Position numbers and translations under genes: made by a program | Shown here: positions 14,641 to 23,065 of the stretch, one piece after another | Position numbering within the stretch: position 1 is the stretch's first letter | How the letters are laid out: the number at the start of each line of letters is the position of its first letter | The notes under the pieces: generated by a model | Databases searched by the model: none | What the model saw: only the letters and a program-made list of their open reading frames with translations | Told to the model about the DNA's origin: nothing | From: a bacterium UBP2_UBA5202 | GTDB lineage: Bacteria > Edwardsbacteria > AC1 > EtOH8 | Direction: 5' to 3' | NCBI GenBank assembly: GCA_002412795.1 | Contig: DHVS01000030.1 | Location: 52,552-90,331 of the forward strand | Length of the DNA stretch: 37,780 nucleotides

Positions 14641-15483
14641 CTACACGACAATATTATCTATCAATCTTGCACTAGGGAACTTGACACCCAAAGCAAGCAG
14701 TGTATTTTTCTGAATCACCTTTACTGGCCTCAAGGTAGCATTGTCCACTATCTCAACATAATCTATCTTCCCCAGCGGGGCATCGTGCTTCAGCAACCTA
14801 ATCAACTCACGCTTTACGCTATCAGCTTTCAGCTGTCCGCTTTTTGCCATTTGCTTTGCTTTTAGAAGCGTCCGGTTCAAAGCCACAGCCTGCTTGCGTT
14901 CCTCCTGGGTCAGATACGCATTGCGCGAGCTCATGGCCAGGCCGTCCCCTTCCCGCACTATCGGCGCGCCGATTATCTTTACCGGCTGGTCCAGGTCCTT
15001 GGTCATCTGCCTGATCACCGCCAGCTGCTGGGCATCCTTCTGCCCGAAGATAGCAGCATCCGGCTGAACTATGTTGAACAGCTTGCTGACCACCGTGGCC
15101 ACGCCCCGGAAATGCCCGGGCCTGGAGGCCCCGCACAACCCTTGGGTCAGGTTCTCGACATTGACATAGGTGGAAAAGCCTTTGGGATATATCTCCTCCG
15201 GAGATGGCGAGAATATCAGGTCGGCCCCGGCAGTCTGGCACAGCGCCGCATCCTTTTTAAGGTTCCGGGGATATTTCTTAAAATCCTCTTTTGGCCCGAA
15301 CTGGGTGGGGTTAACGAAGATGGAGACAATAACGAAATCAGAGTGCTTCTTAGCCAGCCTTATCAAGGACAAATGCCCCTCATGCAAAGCTCCCATGGTG
15401 GGCACAAAGCCGATCCGCTTGCCCCGCTTCTTCTGCAAAGCAACAGCCTGCCGTATTTGTTTTATTGTTTTAACTATTTGCAT
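14641..15483 (-). CDS. panC: PanC, pantothenate synthetase
   Basis: A 280-residue ATP-dependent ligase joining pantoate and beta-alanine. Motifs are GFVPTMGALHEGHLSLIRLAK (about 25-45) with the HxGH nucleotide-binding signature, VSIFVNPTQFGPKEDF, FRGVATVVSKLFNIVQPDAAIFGQKDAQQL, and the KMSKS-like MSSRN near 184. ATG at 15483 is used; a TTG two codons upstream is possible. A GCTTTCA-type heptamer array (14811-14845) lies inside the variable C-terminal region around residues 213-224, shared in unit with an array in moaA. It follows panB by 96 bases and precedes the GxxExxY cassette. Confidence 0.96.
   Translation of the reverse strand: MQIVKTIKQIRQAVALQKKRGKRIGFVPTMGALHEGHLSLIRLAKKHSDFVIVSIFVNPTQFGPKEDFKKYPRNLKKDAALCQTAGADLIFSPSPEEIYPKGFSTYVNVENLTQGLCGASRPGHFRGVATVVSKLFNIVQPDAAIFGQKDAQQLAVIRQMTKDLDQPVKIIGAPIVREGDGLAMSSRNAYLTQEERKQAVALNRTLLKAKQMAKSGQLKADSVKRELIRLLKHDAPLGKIDYVEIVDNATLRPVKVIQKNTLLALGVKFPSARLIDNIVV
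14811..14845 (-). repeat. GCTTTCA-type heptamer array inside panC
   Basis: Plus-strand units are GCTTTAC (14811), GCTATCA (14818), GCTTTCA (14825), GCTGTCC (14832) and GCTTTTT (14839). GCTTTAC and GCTTTCA are identical to units of the moaA array. Confidence 0.65.
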
Positions 15484-15535
15484 TCGCAACTATACTTAAT
15501 ACTGCGTAGTGAATACAAACTACAATTTATTAAAC

Positions 15536-15559
15536 CCTTTGTGCCTTTGTGTCTTTGTG
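15536..15559. repeat. Octamer array CCTTTGTG
   Basis: CCTTTGTG at 15536 and 15544 and TCTTTGTG at 15552 lie in the panB-panC gap. Confidence 0.65.
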
Positions 15560-15579
15560 GCAAAAGCTTTCGGTAAGGG

Positions 15580-16389
15580 TCATTCCTCGGAGAAACTCTC
15601 CTCCATGTTCGGAAAACTCTTCCCCTTCACGTCCCCGATGTACCCCTTGAAAGCCTGCCTCATGTCCTTGGCGATATGAGCATATTGCCTGACGAACTTG
15701 GGCACAAAGTCCTCGAACCTGCCGTCCATGTCGTCCACTACCAGGATCTGCCCGTCGCAGTGCGGCCCGGCCCCGATGCCGATGGTGGGGATGGTCAGTT
15801 CCTGGCTGACCTTCTGGGCCACCTGGTGCGGGATCTTCTCCAGCACGATGGCAAAACATCCGGCGTTCTCCAGGGCCTTGGCCGCCGCCAGCAGGCGCTC
15901 GGCCGACTCCTTGTCCTTGGCCTGCAGCTGGTAGCCCCCGAACTTGTGGATGGACTGGGGAGTCAGCCCCAGATGGCCCATCACCGGGATGCCGCGTTCC
16001 ACCAGATTCTTGACGATGGGGGCCGCCACCCGGCCGCCCTCGATCTTGACCGCCTCGGCCCCCGATTCCTTAAGAAATCTTCCGGCGTTGTATGCCGCAT
16101 CGGCAATGGAGGTCTGGTAGGACAGGAACGGCATGTCGGCCACCACCATGGCCCGCTTGACCCCGCGCTTGACCGCCGCCGCATGGTAGAGCATGTTGTC
16201 CATGGTGATGGGCAAGGTATTCTCGTGGCCGGCAAAGACCATAGCCGCCGAGTCGCCCACCAGGATCAGGTCTATCCCGCACTCGTCCAGCAGCCGGGCG
16301 GTAAGAAAATCATAGGCTGTCAACGAGGCGATCTTCTCGCCTTTCTGCTTCATTTTGAGCAGGGTGCGGGTGGTGATCTTTTCGCTCAT
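15580..16389 (-). CDS. panB: PanB, 3-methyl-2-oxobutanoate hydroxymethyltransferase
   Basis: A 269-residue TIM-barrel enzyme that adds a hydroxymethyl group to ketoisovalerate, the first committed pantothenate step. Seen are KIASLTAYDFLTARLLDECGIDLILVGDSAAMVFAGHENTLP (about 19-60) with metal-binding Asp residues, AMVVADMPFLSY near 79-90, AVKIEGG near 112-118, MGHLGLTPQSIHKFGGY near 136-152, and TIGIGAGPHCDGQILVVDDM near 202-221. Length is standard. It is the first gene of the pantothenate run; the substrate-making steps are not in the window. Confidence 0.97.
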   Translation of the reverse strand: MSEKITTRTLLKMKQKGEKIASLTAYDFLTARLLDECGIDLILVGDSAAMVFAGHENTLPITMDNMLYHAAAVKRGVKRAMVVADMPFLSYQTSIADAAYNAGRFLKESGAEAVKIEGGRVAAPIVKNLVERGIPVMGHLGLTPQSIHKFGGYQLQAKDKESAERLLAAAKALENAGCFAIVLEKIPHQVAQKVSQELTIPTIGIGAGPHCDGQILVVDDMDGRFEDFVPKFVRQYAHIAKDMRQAFKGYIGDVKGKSFPNMEESFSEE

Positions 16390-16461
16390 AATTCTATTCC
16401 TGATAATGTATTGAACAGATAATCATACACCAAAAAACACAGGATATCAAGGAAAAATACA

Positions 16462-16489
16462 GTAGGGACATAGCATGCTATGTCCCTAC
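16462..16489. repeat. Perfect 28-bp palindrome
   Basis: The sequence from 16462 to 16489 is its own reverse complement, centred on GCATGC. It lies between the lipoprotein gene and panB. On either strand it could form a long hairpin but lacks a clear T-run, so I call it a palindromic repeat rather than a terminator. Confidence 0.7.
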
Positions 16490-16519
16490 AAAATTTCACA
16501 CCATCCCTGGACAATTATG

Positions 16520-17170
16520 TTATTTGTAACTCATTCCGTTGTATCTTATCTCCGTAACATAGAACACCTCGCAGGAACCCCCGCCCTCGTCCTCCCGGCT
16601 GAGCGAGCTGTTCCAGGTGAATTCCTCACCCTCGGCCTGGCGGACATACACCAGATAGCCGGAAAGTCCTATGTTATCGCCTTCCCGCACCAGCCCCAGG
16701 GCCGCCCGAAGGTTGGAATTGGCCGGGATGATATGGTTGTTGGCGGAATAGCGAGCCACAAAGGCGTTGTCAAAGGGGAAATCCTCATTGTAGCGCCAAA
16801 GATACCAGCGTCCCTCCTGCGACCACTTGAGCTGCTTGTAAAGTTTTGTTATCACCAGCTTGTTCCAGGCGATGGCCAGGTCGTAAGGGGCGATATCGGC
16901 CCCCCGGTCGTAAACATATTTTTCTTTGCCCAGCACCACCCCGTCCAGGAAATACTCGGCCCGGGGCTTGATCAGATATTTGTTTTTGTGGGGCTGGAAT
17001 AAGAATTCCGGGACATCATCTACCGGGTATTGCTCCGGCTCCCGGTTGACCTCGATCGCCTGAGAAGAGGTCGTGCCCTGGGGCCTGGGCCCGCAGCCTG
17101 CAAAGACCAACAGCAAGATGACAGACAGCAGGGCCGGCTGGGATATTTTGTTTTTATGCTTGTTTGGCAT
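16520..17170 (-). CDS. Predicted lipoprotein of unknown function
   Basis: A 216-residue protein with a signal peptide ending in the lipobox LVFAGC (Cys26). The mature part has a low-complexity linker and then a folded region with DLAIAWNKLVITKLYKQLKWSQEGRWYLWRY, SANNHIIPANSNLRAALGLVREGDNIGLSGYLVYV and a C-terminal SSLSREDEGGGSCEVFYVTEIRY. The run NNHIIPAN...VREGDxIxLxGYLV resembles a conserved family of secreted or membrane proteins whose name I cannot recall with confidence. No enzymatic motif is evident. It stands between asnS and panB. Confidence 0.75.
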   Translation of the reverse strand: MPNKHKNKISQPALLSVILLLVFAGCGPRPQGTTSSQAIEVNREPEQYPVDDVPEFLFQPHKNKYLIKPRAEYFLDGVVLGKEKYVYDRGADIAPYDLAIAWNKLVITKLYKQLKWSQEGRWYLWRYNEDFPFDNAFVARYSANNHIIPANSNLRAALGLVREGDNIGLSGYLVYVRQAEGEEFTWNSSLSREDEGGGSCEVFYVTEIRYNGMSYK

Positions 17171-17280
17171 ATTTCACTCATACAGTAACAACTTGAGATA
17201 AAAGCCCCTTCCCGCATCGGGAAAGTCTGCACTGAGAAAAGCAAACATTACCCATCCGAAGTGGGGTTGGGGTTAGGTCG

Positions 17281-18579
17281 TCACGGATATATCTTCTCCA
17301 GCATCCGGGCGAACGGTATGGCCTCGCGGATATGCGACAGCCCGCACATCCAGCAGACCGTGCGCTCGATGCCGATGCCGAAGCCCGAATGGGGCACGCT
17401 GCCGTAGCGCCTCAGGTCCACGTACCACTTGTACTGCTCGTAGGGAACCTTGTGCTCCTCCATCTTCTTCAGCAGCAGGTCCAGGTCGTGTATCCTCTGG
17501 CTACCGCCGATGATCTCGCCGTAGCCCTCCGGCGCGTAGAGGTCGGAGCCCAGCACCACCGAGGGATCCTGGGGGTCCGGCTGCATGTAGAATGATTTGA
17601 TGGCCGCCGGAAAACGGTCCACGAACACCGGCCGTTCGAAGCTGCCCGCGATGGCGGTGTCGTGCGGGGCTCCGAAGTCCTCCCCGTATTCTATCGGCAC
17701 TCCGGCCTTGTTGCACAATTCCACCGCTTCCTTGTAGGAGATCCTGGGGAAGGGGCCCTTGATCTTCTCCAGCGGAGCGGTGTCGCGCTCCAATGTCTTC
17801 AGCTCGCTCTGGCATTCGCTTAACACCCTTTCCACCACGGCGCAGATCATTCCCTCCTGGCACTGCATGTTCTCGGCATGCTCAAAATAGCTGGCCTCGG
17901 CGTCCATCATCCACAATTCGGTCAGGTGCCTTCTGGTCTTGGACTTCTCGGCCCTAAAGGCCGGGGTAAAGGTGTAGACCCGGCCGAAGGCCGCGGCCGT
18001 GGCCTCGATGTACATCTGCCCCGACTGGGACAGGAAGGCCGGCTCGCCGAAGTAATCGGTCTGGAACAGAGTGGTGGTGCCCTCGCAGGAGGTGGGGGTC
18101 AGGATGGGGGCCGGAGTATGGATGAACCCCTCCCGGTGCATGTAGGCGTGGATGGCCTGCTCAATTGTGTCCCGCACTCTTAAGATCGCATGCTGTTTGG
18201 ACGAGCGCATCCACAGGTGGCGGTGTTCCATCAAAAAGGCCGGCCCGTGCTCCTTGGGGGTGATGGGATAGTCCTGGGTCAGCTGGGCTATCTTGAGATC
18301 GGTGACCCCCAGCTCATAACCCGAGGGCGACCGCTTGTCCTCCTTGACCACCCCCCGGACGATGATGGAGGATTCCTGGGTGACCTTGTCGCCCAGTTCA
18401 AAGACCGCATCCCCCACCTCGCTCTTGACCATCACGCCCTGGATCACGCCCGAGCCGTCCCGGATCTGCAGGAAGTGGATCTTGCCCGAGGAGCGCTTGT
18501 TGTAAAGCCATCCCTTGAGGGTGACCTCCTGCCCCAGATGCTTCCCGATATCAGAAATATAGACCCAGTCCAGTTTCAT
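17281..18579 (-). CDS. asnS: Asparaginyl-tRNA synthetase
   Basis: A 432-residue class IIb synthetase. The N-terminal OB fold (VTLKGWLYNKRSSGKIHFLQIRDGSGVIQGV) binds the anticodon. Class II motif 2 is FRAEKSKTRRHLTELWMMDAE and motif 3 is GFGIGIERTVCWMCGL. AsnRS rather than AspRS is indicated by RSSGKIHFLQIRDG and the RRHLTE run. The frame is open to 18684, but the ATG at 18579 has GGAGG 5 bases upstream and gives a normal N-terminus, so the longer form is rejected. Presence of AsnRS suggests direct charging of tRNA-Asn. Confidence 0.95.
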   Translation of the reverse strand: MKLDWVYISDIGKHLGQEVTLKGWLYNKRSSGKIHFLQIRDGSGVIQGVMVKSEVGDAVFELGDKVTQESSIIVRGVVKEDKRSPSGYELGVTDLKIAQLTQDYPITPKEHGPAFLMEHRHLWMRSSKQHAILRVRDTIEQAIHAYMHREGFIHTPAPILTPTSCEGTTTLFQTDYFGEPAFLSQSGQMYIEATAAAFGRVYTFTPAFRAEKSKTRRHLTELWMMDAEASYFEHAENMQCQEGMICAVVERVLSECQSELKTLERDTAPLEKIKGPFPRISYKEAVELCNKAGVPIEYGEDFGAPHDTAIAGSFERPVFVDRFPAAIKSFYMQPDPQDPSVVLGSDLYAPEGYGEIIGGSQRIHDLDLLLKKMEEHKVPYEQYKWYVDLRRYGSVPHSGFGIGIERTVCWMCGLSHIREAIPFARMLEKIYP

Positions 18580-18705
18580 AAGATCCTCCGTAAATTCAAA
18601 CCGCAGTCCGGCCGGGACATGGACAGACCCGGATAATGTTTTTGGTTGGGGCCTTAAAAGTCTGTAGAACCATAAATTTACCAAACTTCAGGCAGATAGT
18701 CAAGC

Positions 18706-18733
18706 AAAAAGGCCCGCCATCGGCGGGCCTTTT
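18706..18733 (-). terminator. Rho-independent terminator of the sorting-domain protein gene
   Basis: GGCCCGCC at 18711-18718 pairs with GGCGGGCC at 18722-18729 with a 3-base loop. On the minus strand it is followed by a run of five T. The flanking A and T runs make it potentially bidirectional. It lies 19 bases past the stop of the gene at 18752. Confidence 0.85.
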
Positions 18734-18751
18734 AAACGGTCAGGCCTTGGG

Positions 18752-20176
18752 CTACCTGAGTATCACCAGTTTCCTGAAGGCCGTATTCTTCCCGTCTATC
18801 TGCAGGTATGCAAAATAAATGCCCTGGGGCAGAACATCTCCCAGGTCCCAATGGATCCTGACCGTGCCGGAGTTGATCGCCCCCAGTTCTTTCCGGGCGG
18901 CCGTTTGTCCCAGGATGTTGTAAATTATGATCCGGGCCTGGCCGGCTTTGGGCGAGTAGACCGAAAATTCGGCTCTCTGGTAAAGCGGGTTGGGGCTGAC
19001 ATCCATCCGGCAGAACCCGGGCAAGGACGGCGCCGGCCTGTCCCCGCTTATTCCTAAGGGATCATCCACCCAAAAACCATTGCTGACACCGGCGATCAAT
19101 TTGCCGTTATAATATGAAATAAAAATGCTGTCGGAACTGATTCCAGCACCAACGTTGACGCTTCCGCTCCAGACACCCGCGGTAAACGCCCCGGTGGAAT
19201 CCGGGGTCAGGGTTCCGGTCTTGTCCCACAGGTCGGCCTTGCCGGTGAAGGCGGTGACCGTGTCGTCGAAAAAGTCACGGGCCGAGAGGCTTATGGGGAA
19301 AGGAATGTTTTTGATCTGCATCCCGATGGAATCCACCGCAAAGTGGTGCAGGCCGGAGTTGACCACGTCGAACAGGTTGCTGGTGTCGTTGGCCATGCCG
19401 TCGTCTATCACCAGAAAGTTGTTGCGCAGGGTGTCGCTGATGGTCAGGACGGGCGAGGCCAGCCCGCCGGCGAATGTCACCAGCACCGGGGAGACAGTAC
19501 CGGTCAGGTCGCTGATCAGGGCGGTGCCGCTGTAGCCCGTCATCGGGGCACCCAGGGAATCCAGGACCCGGATCCCCGCGGTAAAGGCCACCCCCACAGT
19601 CTCCGGAGTGGCAATGGGGTCGAAAGCAAAGGAATGGAACGCCTGGACGTTGACGGTGTCCACGCAGGTCACCGCGGCGAACATGTGGTTGACAAAATAG
19701 GCCACCTTGGTGGTCCGGGGCTGATAGCGGATGCCCAGCCCGGCGATGTCCTCCCAGTTCCAGGTGGTATCGGGCAGGGTGGAATCCTGGGGGGTGATGT
19801 CAAAGGAGAAAGTGGTCTCGGTGGTTCCGATCTTGAGGTTGCCCGAACGGTAGGAGGTCCCGGAAAATACCGGCCAAAGCCACATCACCGCCCTGGGATA
19901 ATGGGTGCGGGCCTTGGCATAGATCACCACTTTGGTGACCATCTTTCCCGTGGTATCCGAAGGCTCGGCCAGGCCAACTGAGAAGGTGTCGAGCCGGTTG
20001 GAAGTGCAGGTGTCAACCGCGTAAAGGGCGTCGTCCAGATAAACGTTCTCGACATTATGCCAGCGGGGCGGCCCGGACAGCACCTGGTTGGCCGGAAGGA
20101 TCATTACGTCTGCCATAGCAGCCGGAACTGTAGCAAGAACCATTACGGAAATGCATAAAAATAATCCCTTTTTCAT
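18752..20176 (-). CDS. Secreted protein with Por/type IX-type C-terminal sorting domain
   Basis: A 474-residue exported protein: signal peptide MKKGLFLCISVMVLATVPAAMA, a beta-rich region around residues 25-190 with cohesive aromatic and threonine content, and Ig-like stretches around 190-380. The last about 80 residues fit a Por/type IX secretion or FlgD-like sorting domain: MDVSPNPLYQRAEFSVYS, then ARIIIYNILGQ, VRIHWDLGDVLPQGIYFAYLQ and FRKLVILR. The SPNP...YNxxGQ...LPxGxYF pattern is characteristic. The N-terminal role is unknown. It has its own promoter and terminator and GGGAGG just before the ATG. Confidence 0.85.
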   Translation of the reverse strand: MKKGLFLCISVMVLATVPAAMADVMILPANQVLSGPPRWHNVENVYLDDALYAVDTCTSNRLDTFSVGLAEPSDTTGKMVTKVVIYAKARTHYPRAVMWLWPVFSGTSYRSGNLKIGTTETTFSFDITPQDSTLPDTTWNWEDIAGLGIRYQPRTTKVAYFVNHMFAAVTCVDTVNVQAFHSFAFDPIATPETVGVAFTAGIRVLDSLGAPMTGYSGTALISDLTGTVSPVLVTFAGGLASPVLTISDTLRNNFLVIDDGMANDTSNLFDVVNSGLHHFAVDSIGMQIKNIPFPISLSARDFFDDTVTAFTGKADLWDKTGTLTPDSTGAFTAGVWSGSVNVGAGISSDSIFISYYNGKLIAGVSNGFWVDDPLGISGDRPAPSLPGFCRMDVSPNPLYQRAEFSVYSPKAGQARIIIYNILGQTAARKELGAINSGTVRIHWDLGDVLPQGIYFAYLQIDGKNTAFRKLVILR

Positions 20177-20225
20177 GTCATTCCCTCCCTATTATGTTAT
20201 TGCTATGTTTCAATGTTATTATGCA

Positions 20226-20253
20226 ATTATACCATCGTTCTGGCCAAAAGCAA
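20226..20253 (-). promoter_or_regulatory. Likely sigma70 promoter for the sorting-domain protein
   Basis: On the minus strand TTGCTT (20253-20248) and a perfect TATAAT (20231-20226) are separated by 16 bases, about 50 bases before the ATG at 20176. Confidence 0.5.
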
Positions 20254-20424
20254 TACCCCGTGCATATGCTTAAACTAACCTGAAATTTTTATTATCGCAT
20301 AATTCATACCACCATCATCGAACTTGCTAACTTCTTGCTATGTTTACTGTTAGTATTCTGACCAGTTTCCTGTTTTGTTACACTTATTTATAGTTCCTTG
20401 CATATTTTTATCACAAATAAATAA

Positions 20425-20450
20425 CCCCCGTCTAAATACTTAGACGGGGG
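20425..20450 (-). terminator. Rho-independent terminator after the Lrp-domain gene
   Basis: CCCCCGTCTAA (20425-20435) pairs with TTAGACGGGGG (20440-20450), a perfect 11-bp stem with a 4-base loop. On the minus strand it is followed by TTATTTATTT. It lies 18 bases past the stop at 20469. Confidence 0.85.
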
Positions 20451-20468
20451 AATGGGAAAAAGGATTCT

Positions 20469-20705
20469 TTAGTTGCCGTTGACCACGATGCAGGTAACGG
20501 TCCTGCCGACGCCCTTGGTGCCCTGGATCTTGGCGATGATCAGCTTGGTGAGCTCGCCCAGGTTCGGGGATTCCACGTAAGCCACGATGTCATGCAGACC
20601 GGTCACCACATGGGCCTGTTTCACGCCCTTGATCTTGCGCAGAGAGCGGACCACCGCCTCGGCCTTGCCGGAATCGCAGTTGATGAATTCATAAGCAGCG
20701 AACAT
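20469..20705 (-). CDS. Stand-alone Lrp/AsnC ligand-binding (RAM) domain protein
   Basis: A 78-residue protein matching only the C-terminal ligand-binding domain of Lrp/AsnC regulators: AYEFINCDSGKAEAVVRSLRKIKGVKQAHVVTGLHDIVAYVES (about residues 4-46) and GVGRTVTCIVV at the last strand. There is no helix-turn-helix part. Such stand-alone domains form small-molecule-binding assemblies and may act as amino-acid sensors; the ligand is unknown. GGAGGT lies 12 bases before the ATG. It follows prfB by 57 bases and is closed by its own terminator. Confidence 0.88.
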   Translation of the reverse strand: MFAAYEFINCDSGKAEAVVRSLRKIKGVKQAHVVTGLHDIVAYVESPNLGELTKLIIAKIQGTKGVGRTVTCIVVNGN

Positions 20706-20762
20706 TTGTATTCTTGCACCTCCTTTCGGAATATAATATGAAGTTTTATTGTCTATAAGATA

Positions 20763-21891
20763 TCATAAATCGTCGCCTTTGTCAACCCGCTCAAATTTTC
20801 CCCCGGTCTTTAAAAAGGCGAAGATGAACTGGTCCAGGCCGCCGTTCATCACCGCCTGGACATCACCGTTCTGCTGGCCGGTGCGGTGGTCCTTGACCAT
20901 GGTATAGGGCTGGAAGACATAGGAGCGGATCTGGCTGCCCCAGGCGATGTCGGCTTTGCCGGCCTCCAGGTGCTGGCGCTTCTTGTCCTCCTCGGCCTTG
21001 TAGTGCTGGTAGAGCCTGGCCCTGAGGACCTTCATGGCGTTGATCCGGTTCTGGTACTGACTGCGCTCGTTCTGGCTGCAGACCACGATCCCGGTGGGAA
21101 TGTGCACCATCCGGATGGCCGTCTCCACCTTGTTGACGTTCTGGCCCCCGGCCGAACCGGCCCGGTAAACGTCGATCCGCAGGTCGGCCTCGGCGATGTC
21201 CACCTTGATCTCGTCGTCGATCTCGGGATAGACAAAGATGGAGGCGAAGGAGGTGTGCCGCCTCTTGTTGGCGTCGAAGGGGGAGATCCTTACCAGACGG
21301 TGCACCCCCACCTCGGCCTTGAGGTAGCCGAAGGCGTATTTCCCGGTCACTTCTAAGGTGGCGCTTTTGATCCCGGCCTCGTCTCCCGGCTGAAGGTCTA
21401 TCATCTTGTAAGCATAACCGTTGCGCTCCATCCACCGAGTGTACATCCGCAGCAGCATCTCGGCCCAGTCCTGGCTTTCGGTGCCGCCGGCCCCGGGATG
21501 AATCGAGAGAATGGCGTCCCGGGCGTCGTCCTCGCCCCGCAGCATGTGGCGGTATTCCAGGGCCTCCACGCCGGTATCCAGGGATCTCAGGTCGTTCTCT
21601 ATCTCGGTTAGCGAAGCATTATCATCCGGCTCCACCATTTCCAAAAGTTCGGCGGCATCGGTGCATTTCCTGTCCAGCTGCCGCCAGGCCTCCACCCAGT
21701 CCTTGCGCAGGTTGGCCTGGGCGATCACTTCTTTGGCCTTGAGGTTGTTGTTCCAGAAGCCCGGCCCGGCCATCTGTTCTTCGTATTGCGCCAGTTCTTT
21801 CTCTAATTTATCCAGGTCAAAGATACCTCCGCAGGTGGGCCAGTTTTTCCCGGGCCGCCTTGCAGCCCTGTTTCAGTTCGGGGATCGTCAT
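20763..21891 (-). CDS. prfB: Peptide chain release factor 2 with +1 programmed frameshift
   Basis: RF2 reads UGA and UAA stop codons. It is encoded in two frames: ATG at 21891 opens 24 codons ending in TGA at 21819-21817. A +1 shift at CTT TGA C continues in the frame starting GAC at 21818 for 351 residues, giving about 375 in all. In the long frame the SPF anticodon-like tripeptide is in RISPFDANKRRHTSFASIFVYPEID, and the catalytic GGQ is in GSAGGQNVNKVETAIR. Start choice: ATG at 21891 gives an N-terminus typical of RF2; the long frame alone would begin without one. Expression should be autoregulated by RF2 level. Confidence 0.95.
21814..21830 (-). promoter_or_regulatory. prfB: prfB programmed +1 frameshift site
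   Basis: On the minus strand GGAGG (21830-21826) lies just upstream of TAT CTT TGA C, the arrangement known from Escherichia coli prfB. The CTT codon at 21822-21820 slips past the T of TGA when RF2 is scarce. Confidence 0.95.
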
Positions 21892-21969
21892 TTTATGCCT
21901 TGCAATATTTGTTATGAGATTTTGTTTTCATGATACTGATTTTAAACCAATCCTTGTTTAAAATCAAGT

Positions 21970-22584
21970 TTAACTTTGGCTCAACAAATAGTCGTGGACC
22001 ATCTTCACTTTTTTCTTCAGACCGGACAGACTGCCGTCATTGGCAACGATGATGTCCGCTTCCCGTTTAAGTTTTGAGTCCGGAAGCTGGAAGGCCATTA
22101 TTCTACGGGCCTGGGACAAAGGAATCCCCTTGGCAGCAAGACGCTCCAGCCGGTTCTTTACCGGGGAGTCTACCACTATCAGGAGGTCCAACTTCTTCTG
22201 CAGACCCCAGGGCACGATCAGCGCGGCATCGATAATCAGAAGTCCCTTGAATCCGCCATTTTTTATTTTTTCTATTTTATTTTTTATATTGGTTAGGATG
22301 TACGGATGGACTATCCTGTTCAGTTTTTCCAGTTCCCTCTTGCTGCCAAAGACGATCTTGCCCAAAAGCTTCCTGTTTATCCTGTTCCCTGTCACTATGG
22401 AAGGGCCGAAGGCCTTGATGACCTGGCGGTGGCAGGGCGAGCCGGGCTTGAGCATGGCATGGCCCATCCTGTCGGCGTCGATGACCCTGGCGCCCAGTTC
22501 ACGGAAATATTTGGCCGCCGTGCTTTTGCCGGAACCGGCCCCGCCGGTCAGGCCGGCCATTATTTTTTTCGAACCAGTTGCCAT
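21970..22584 (-). CDS. coaE: Dephospho-CoA kinase
   Basis: A 204-residue P-loop kinase for the last step of coenzyme A synthesis. The Walker A is LTGGAGSGKSTAAKYF (about 12-27), DADRMGHAML follows near 37-46, and VHPYI with LLIIDAALIVPWGLQKKLDLLIVVD near 92-135 is the CoA-kinase core. ERLAAKGI and RRIMAFQ make the lid. The DAALIVPWG run replaces the usual DxPLLFE-type sequence. ATG at 22584 is preferred because GAGG lies 5 bases upstream; a GTG two codons earlier is possible. An A-rich coding stretch near 22255-22290 is faintly 7-bp periodic. Confidence 0.93.
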   Translation of the reverse strand: MATGSKKIMAGLTGGAGSGKSTAAKYFRELGARVIDADRMGHAMLKPGSPCHRQVIKAFGPSIVTGNRINRKLLGKIVFGSKRELEKLNRIVHPYILTNIKNKIEKIKNGGFKGLLIIDAALIVPWGLQKKLDLLIVVDSPVKNRLERLAAKGIPLSQARRIMAFQLPDSKLKREADIIVANDGSLSGLKKKVKMVHDYLLSQS

Positions 22585-22602
22585 GCCCACCTCAAAATGT
22601 TT

Positions 22603-22971
22603 TCATTCCCTGGTATCGGCCGCCGGTCCGTCGTCCCGGGGATCCAGTGGATCGTATTCTCTTCCCTCATCCTGCTCCGGCCAGATCAGCAGCCATTCCT
22701 GGTAATCAAATCCGTCCTCGGCATCGGCCTCCTCCTCGTCGCCGATGGCGTCGCCCCAGTAGTTGCCCGGAAGTTTAATGTCCGGTTTTGTTTGACCTGC
22801 GGAGACGGTTGGGCTTGGAACATTTCCGGTAACCTTCGGGATCGTTACCGTCAGACTGTCGCTTGGGGATAAACCCTTCCCGGCCGGGGCAGAATCTGCG
22901 GCCTGTTGGGCCATGCCGATCAAAGGCAAAAAGACCAGCGATATTACTAAATAAATTTTAAAAAATTTCAT
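22603..22971 (-). CDS. Small secreted acidic protein, unknown function
   Basis: A 122-residue protein with a signal peptide (MKFFKIYLVISLVFLPLIGMA, likely cleavage after MAQ) and a disordered, Ser/Thr/Pro-rich middle. The C-terminal 45 residues are strongly acidic, with many Asp and Glu and a WLLIWPEQDEG stretch. No domain is recognised. GGAG lies 6 bases before the ATG at 22971, so this start is chosen over the one at 22983. It is between polA and coaE, 18 bases from coaE, so probably co-transcribed. Confidence 0.65.
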   Translation of the reverse strand: MKFFKIYLVISLVFLPLIGMAQQAADSAPAGKGLSPSDSLTVTIPKVTGNVPSPTVSAGQTKPDIKLPGNYWGDAIGDEEEADAEDGFDYQEWLLIWPEQDEGREYDPLDPRDDGPAADTRE

Positions 22972-23065
22972 TGAGTACTCCATAACTAAATTATTAACCC
23001 TCTGTGCCGGAGTTTACCCTGAGTATATCAAATGGTGTTTTTTTTAACCGGTTTTTCCAATGTGG

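Larger units (their letters stand above)
20177..20468. other. Intergenic region upstream of the sorting-domain gene
   Basis: This 292-base AT-rich stretch contains the promoter for the sorting-domain gene and the terminator of the Lrp-domain gene. No coding region is seen. Confidence 0.6.

Noticed and set aside
17281..18684. Longer AsnS starting at 18684
   Set aside because: The ATG at 18579 has a GGAGG site at proper distance and the extra residues do not match the family.
22255..22290. A-rich 7-bp periodicity inside coaE
   Set aside because: The stretch is nearly pure A/T on the coding strand and encodes Lys/Asn/Ile, so the periodicity may be chance; not counted as an array.
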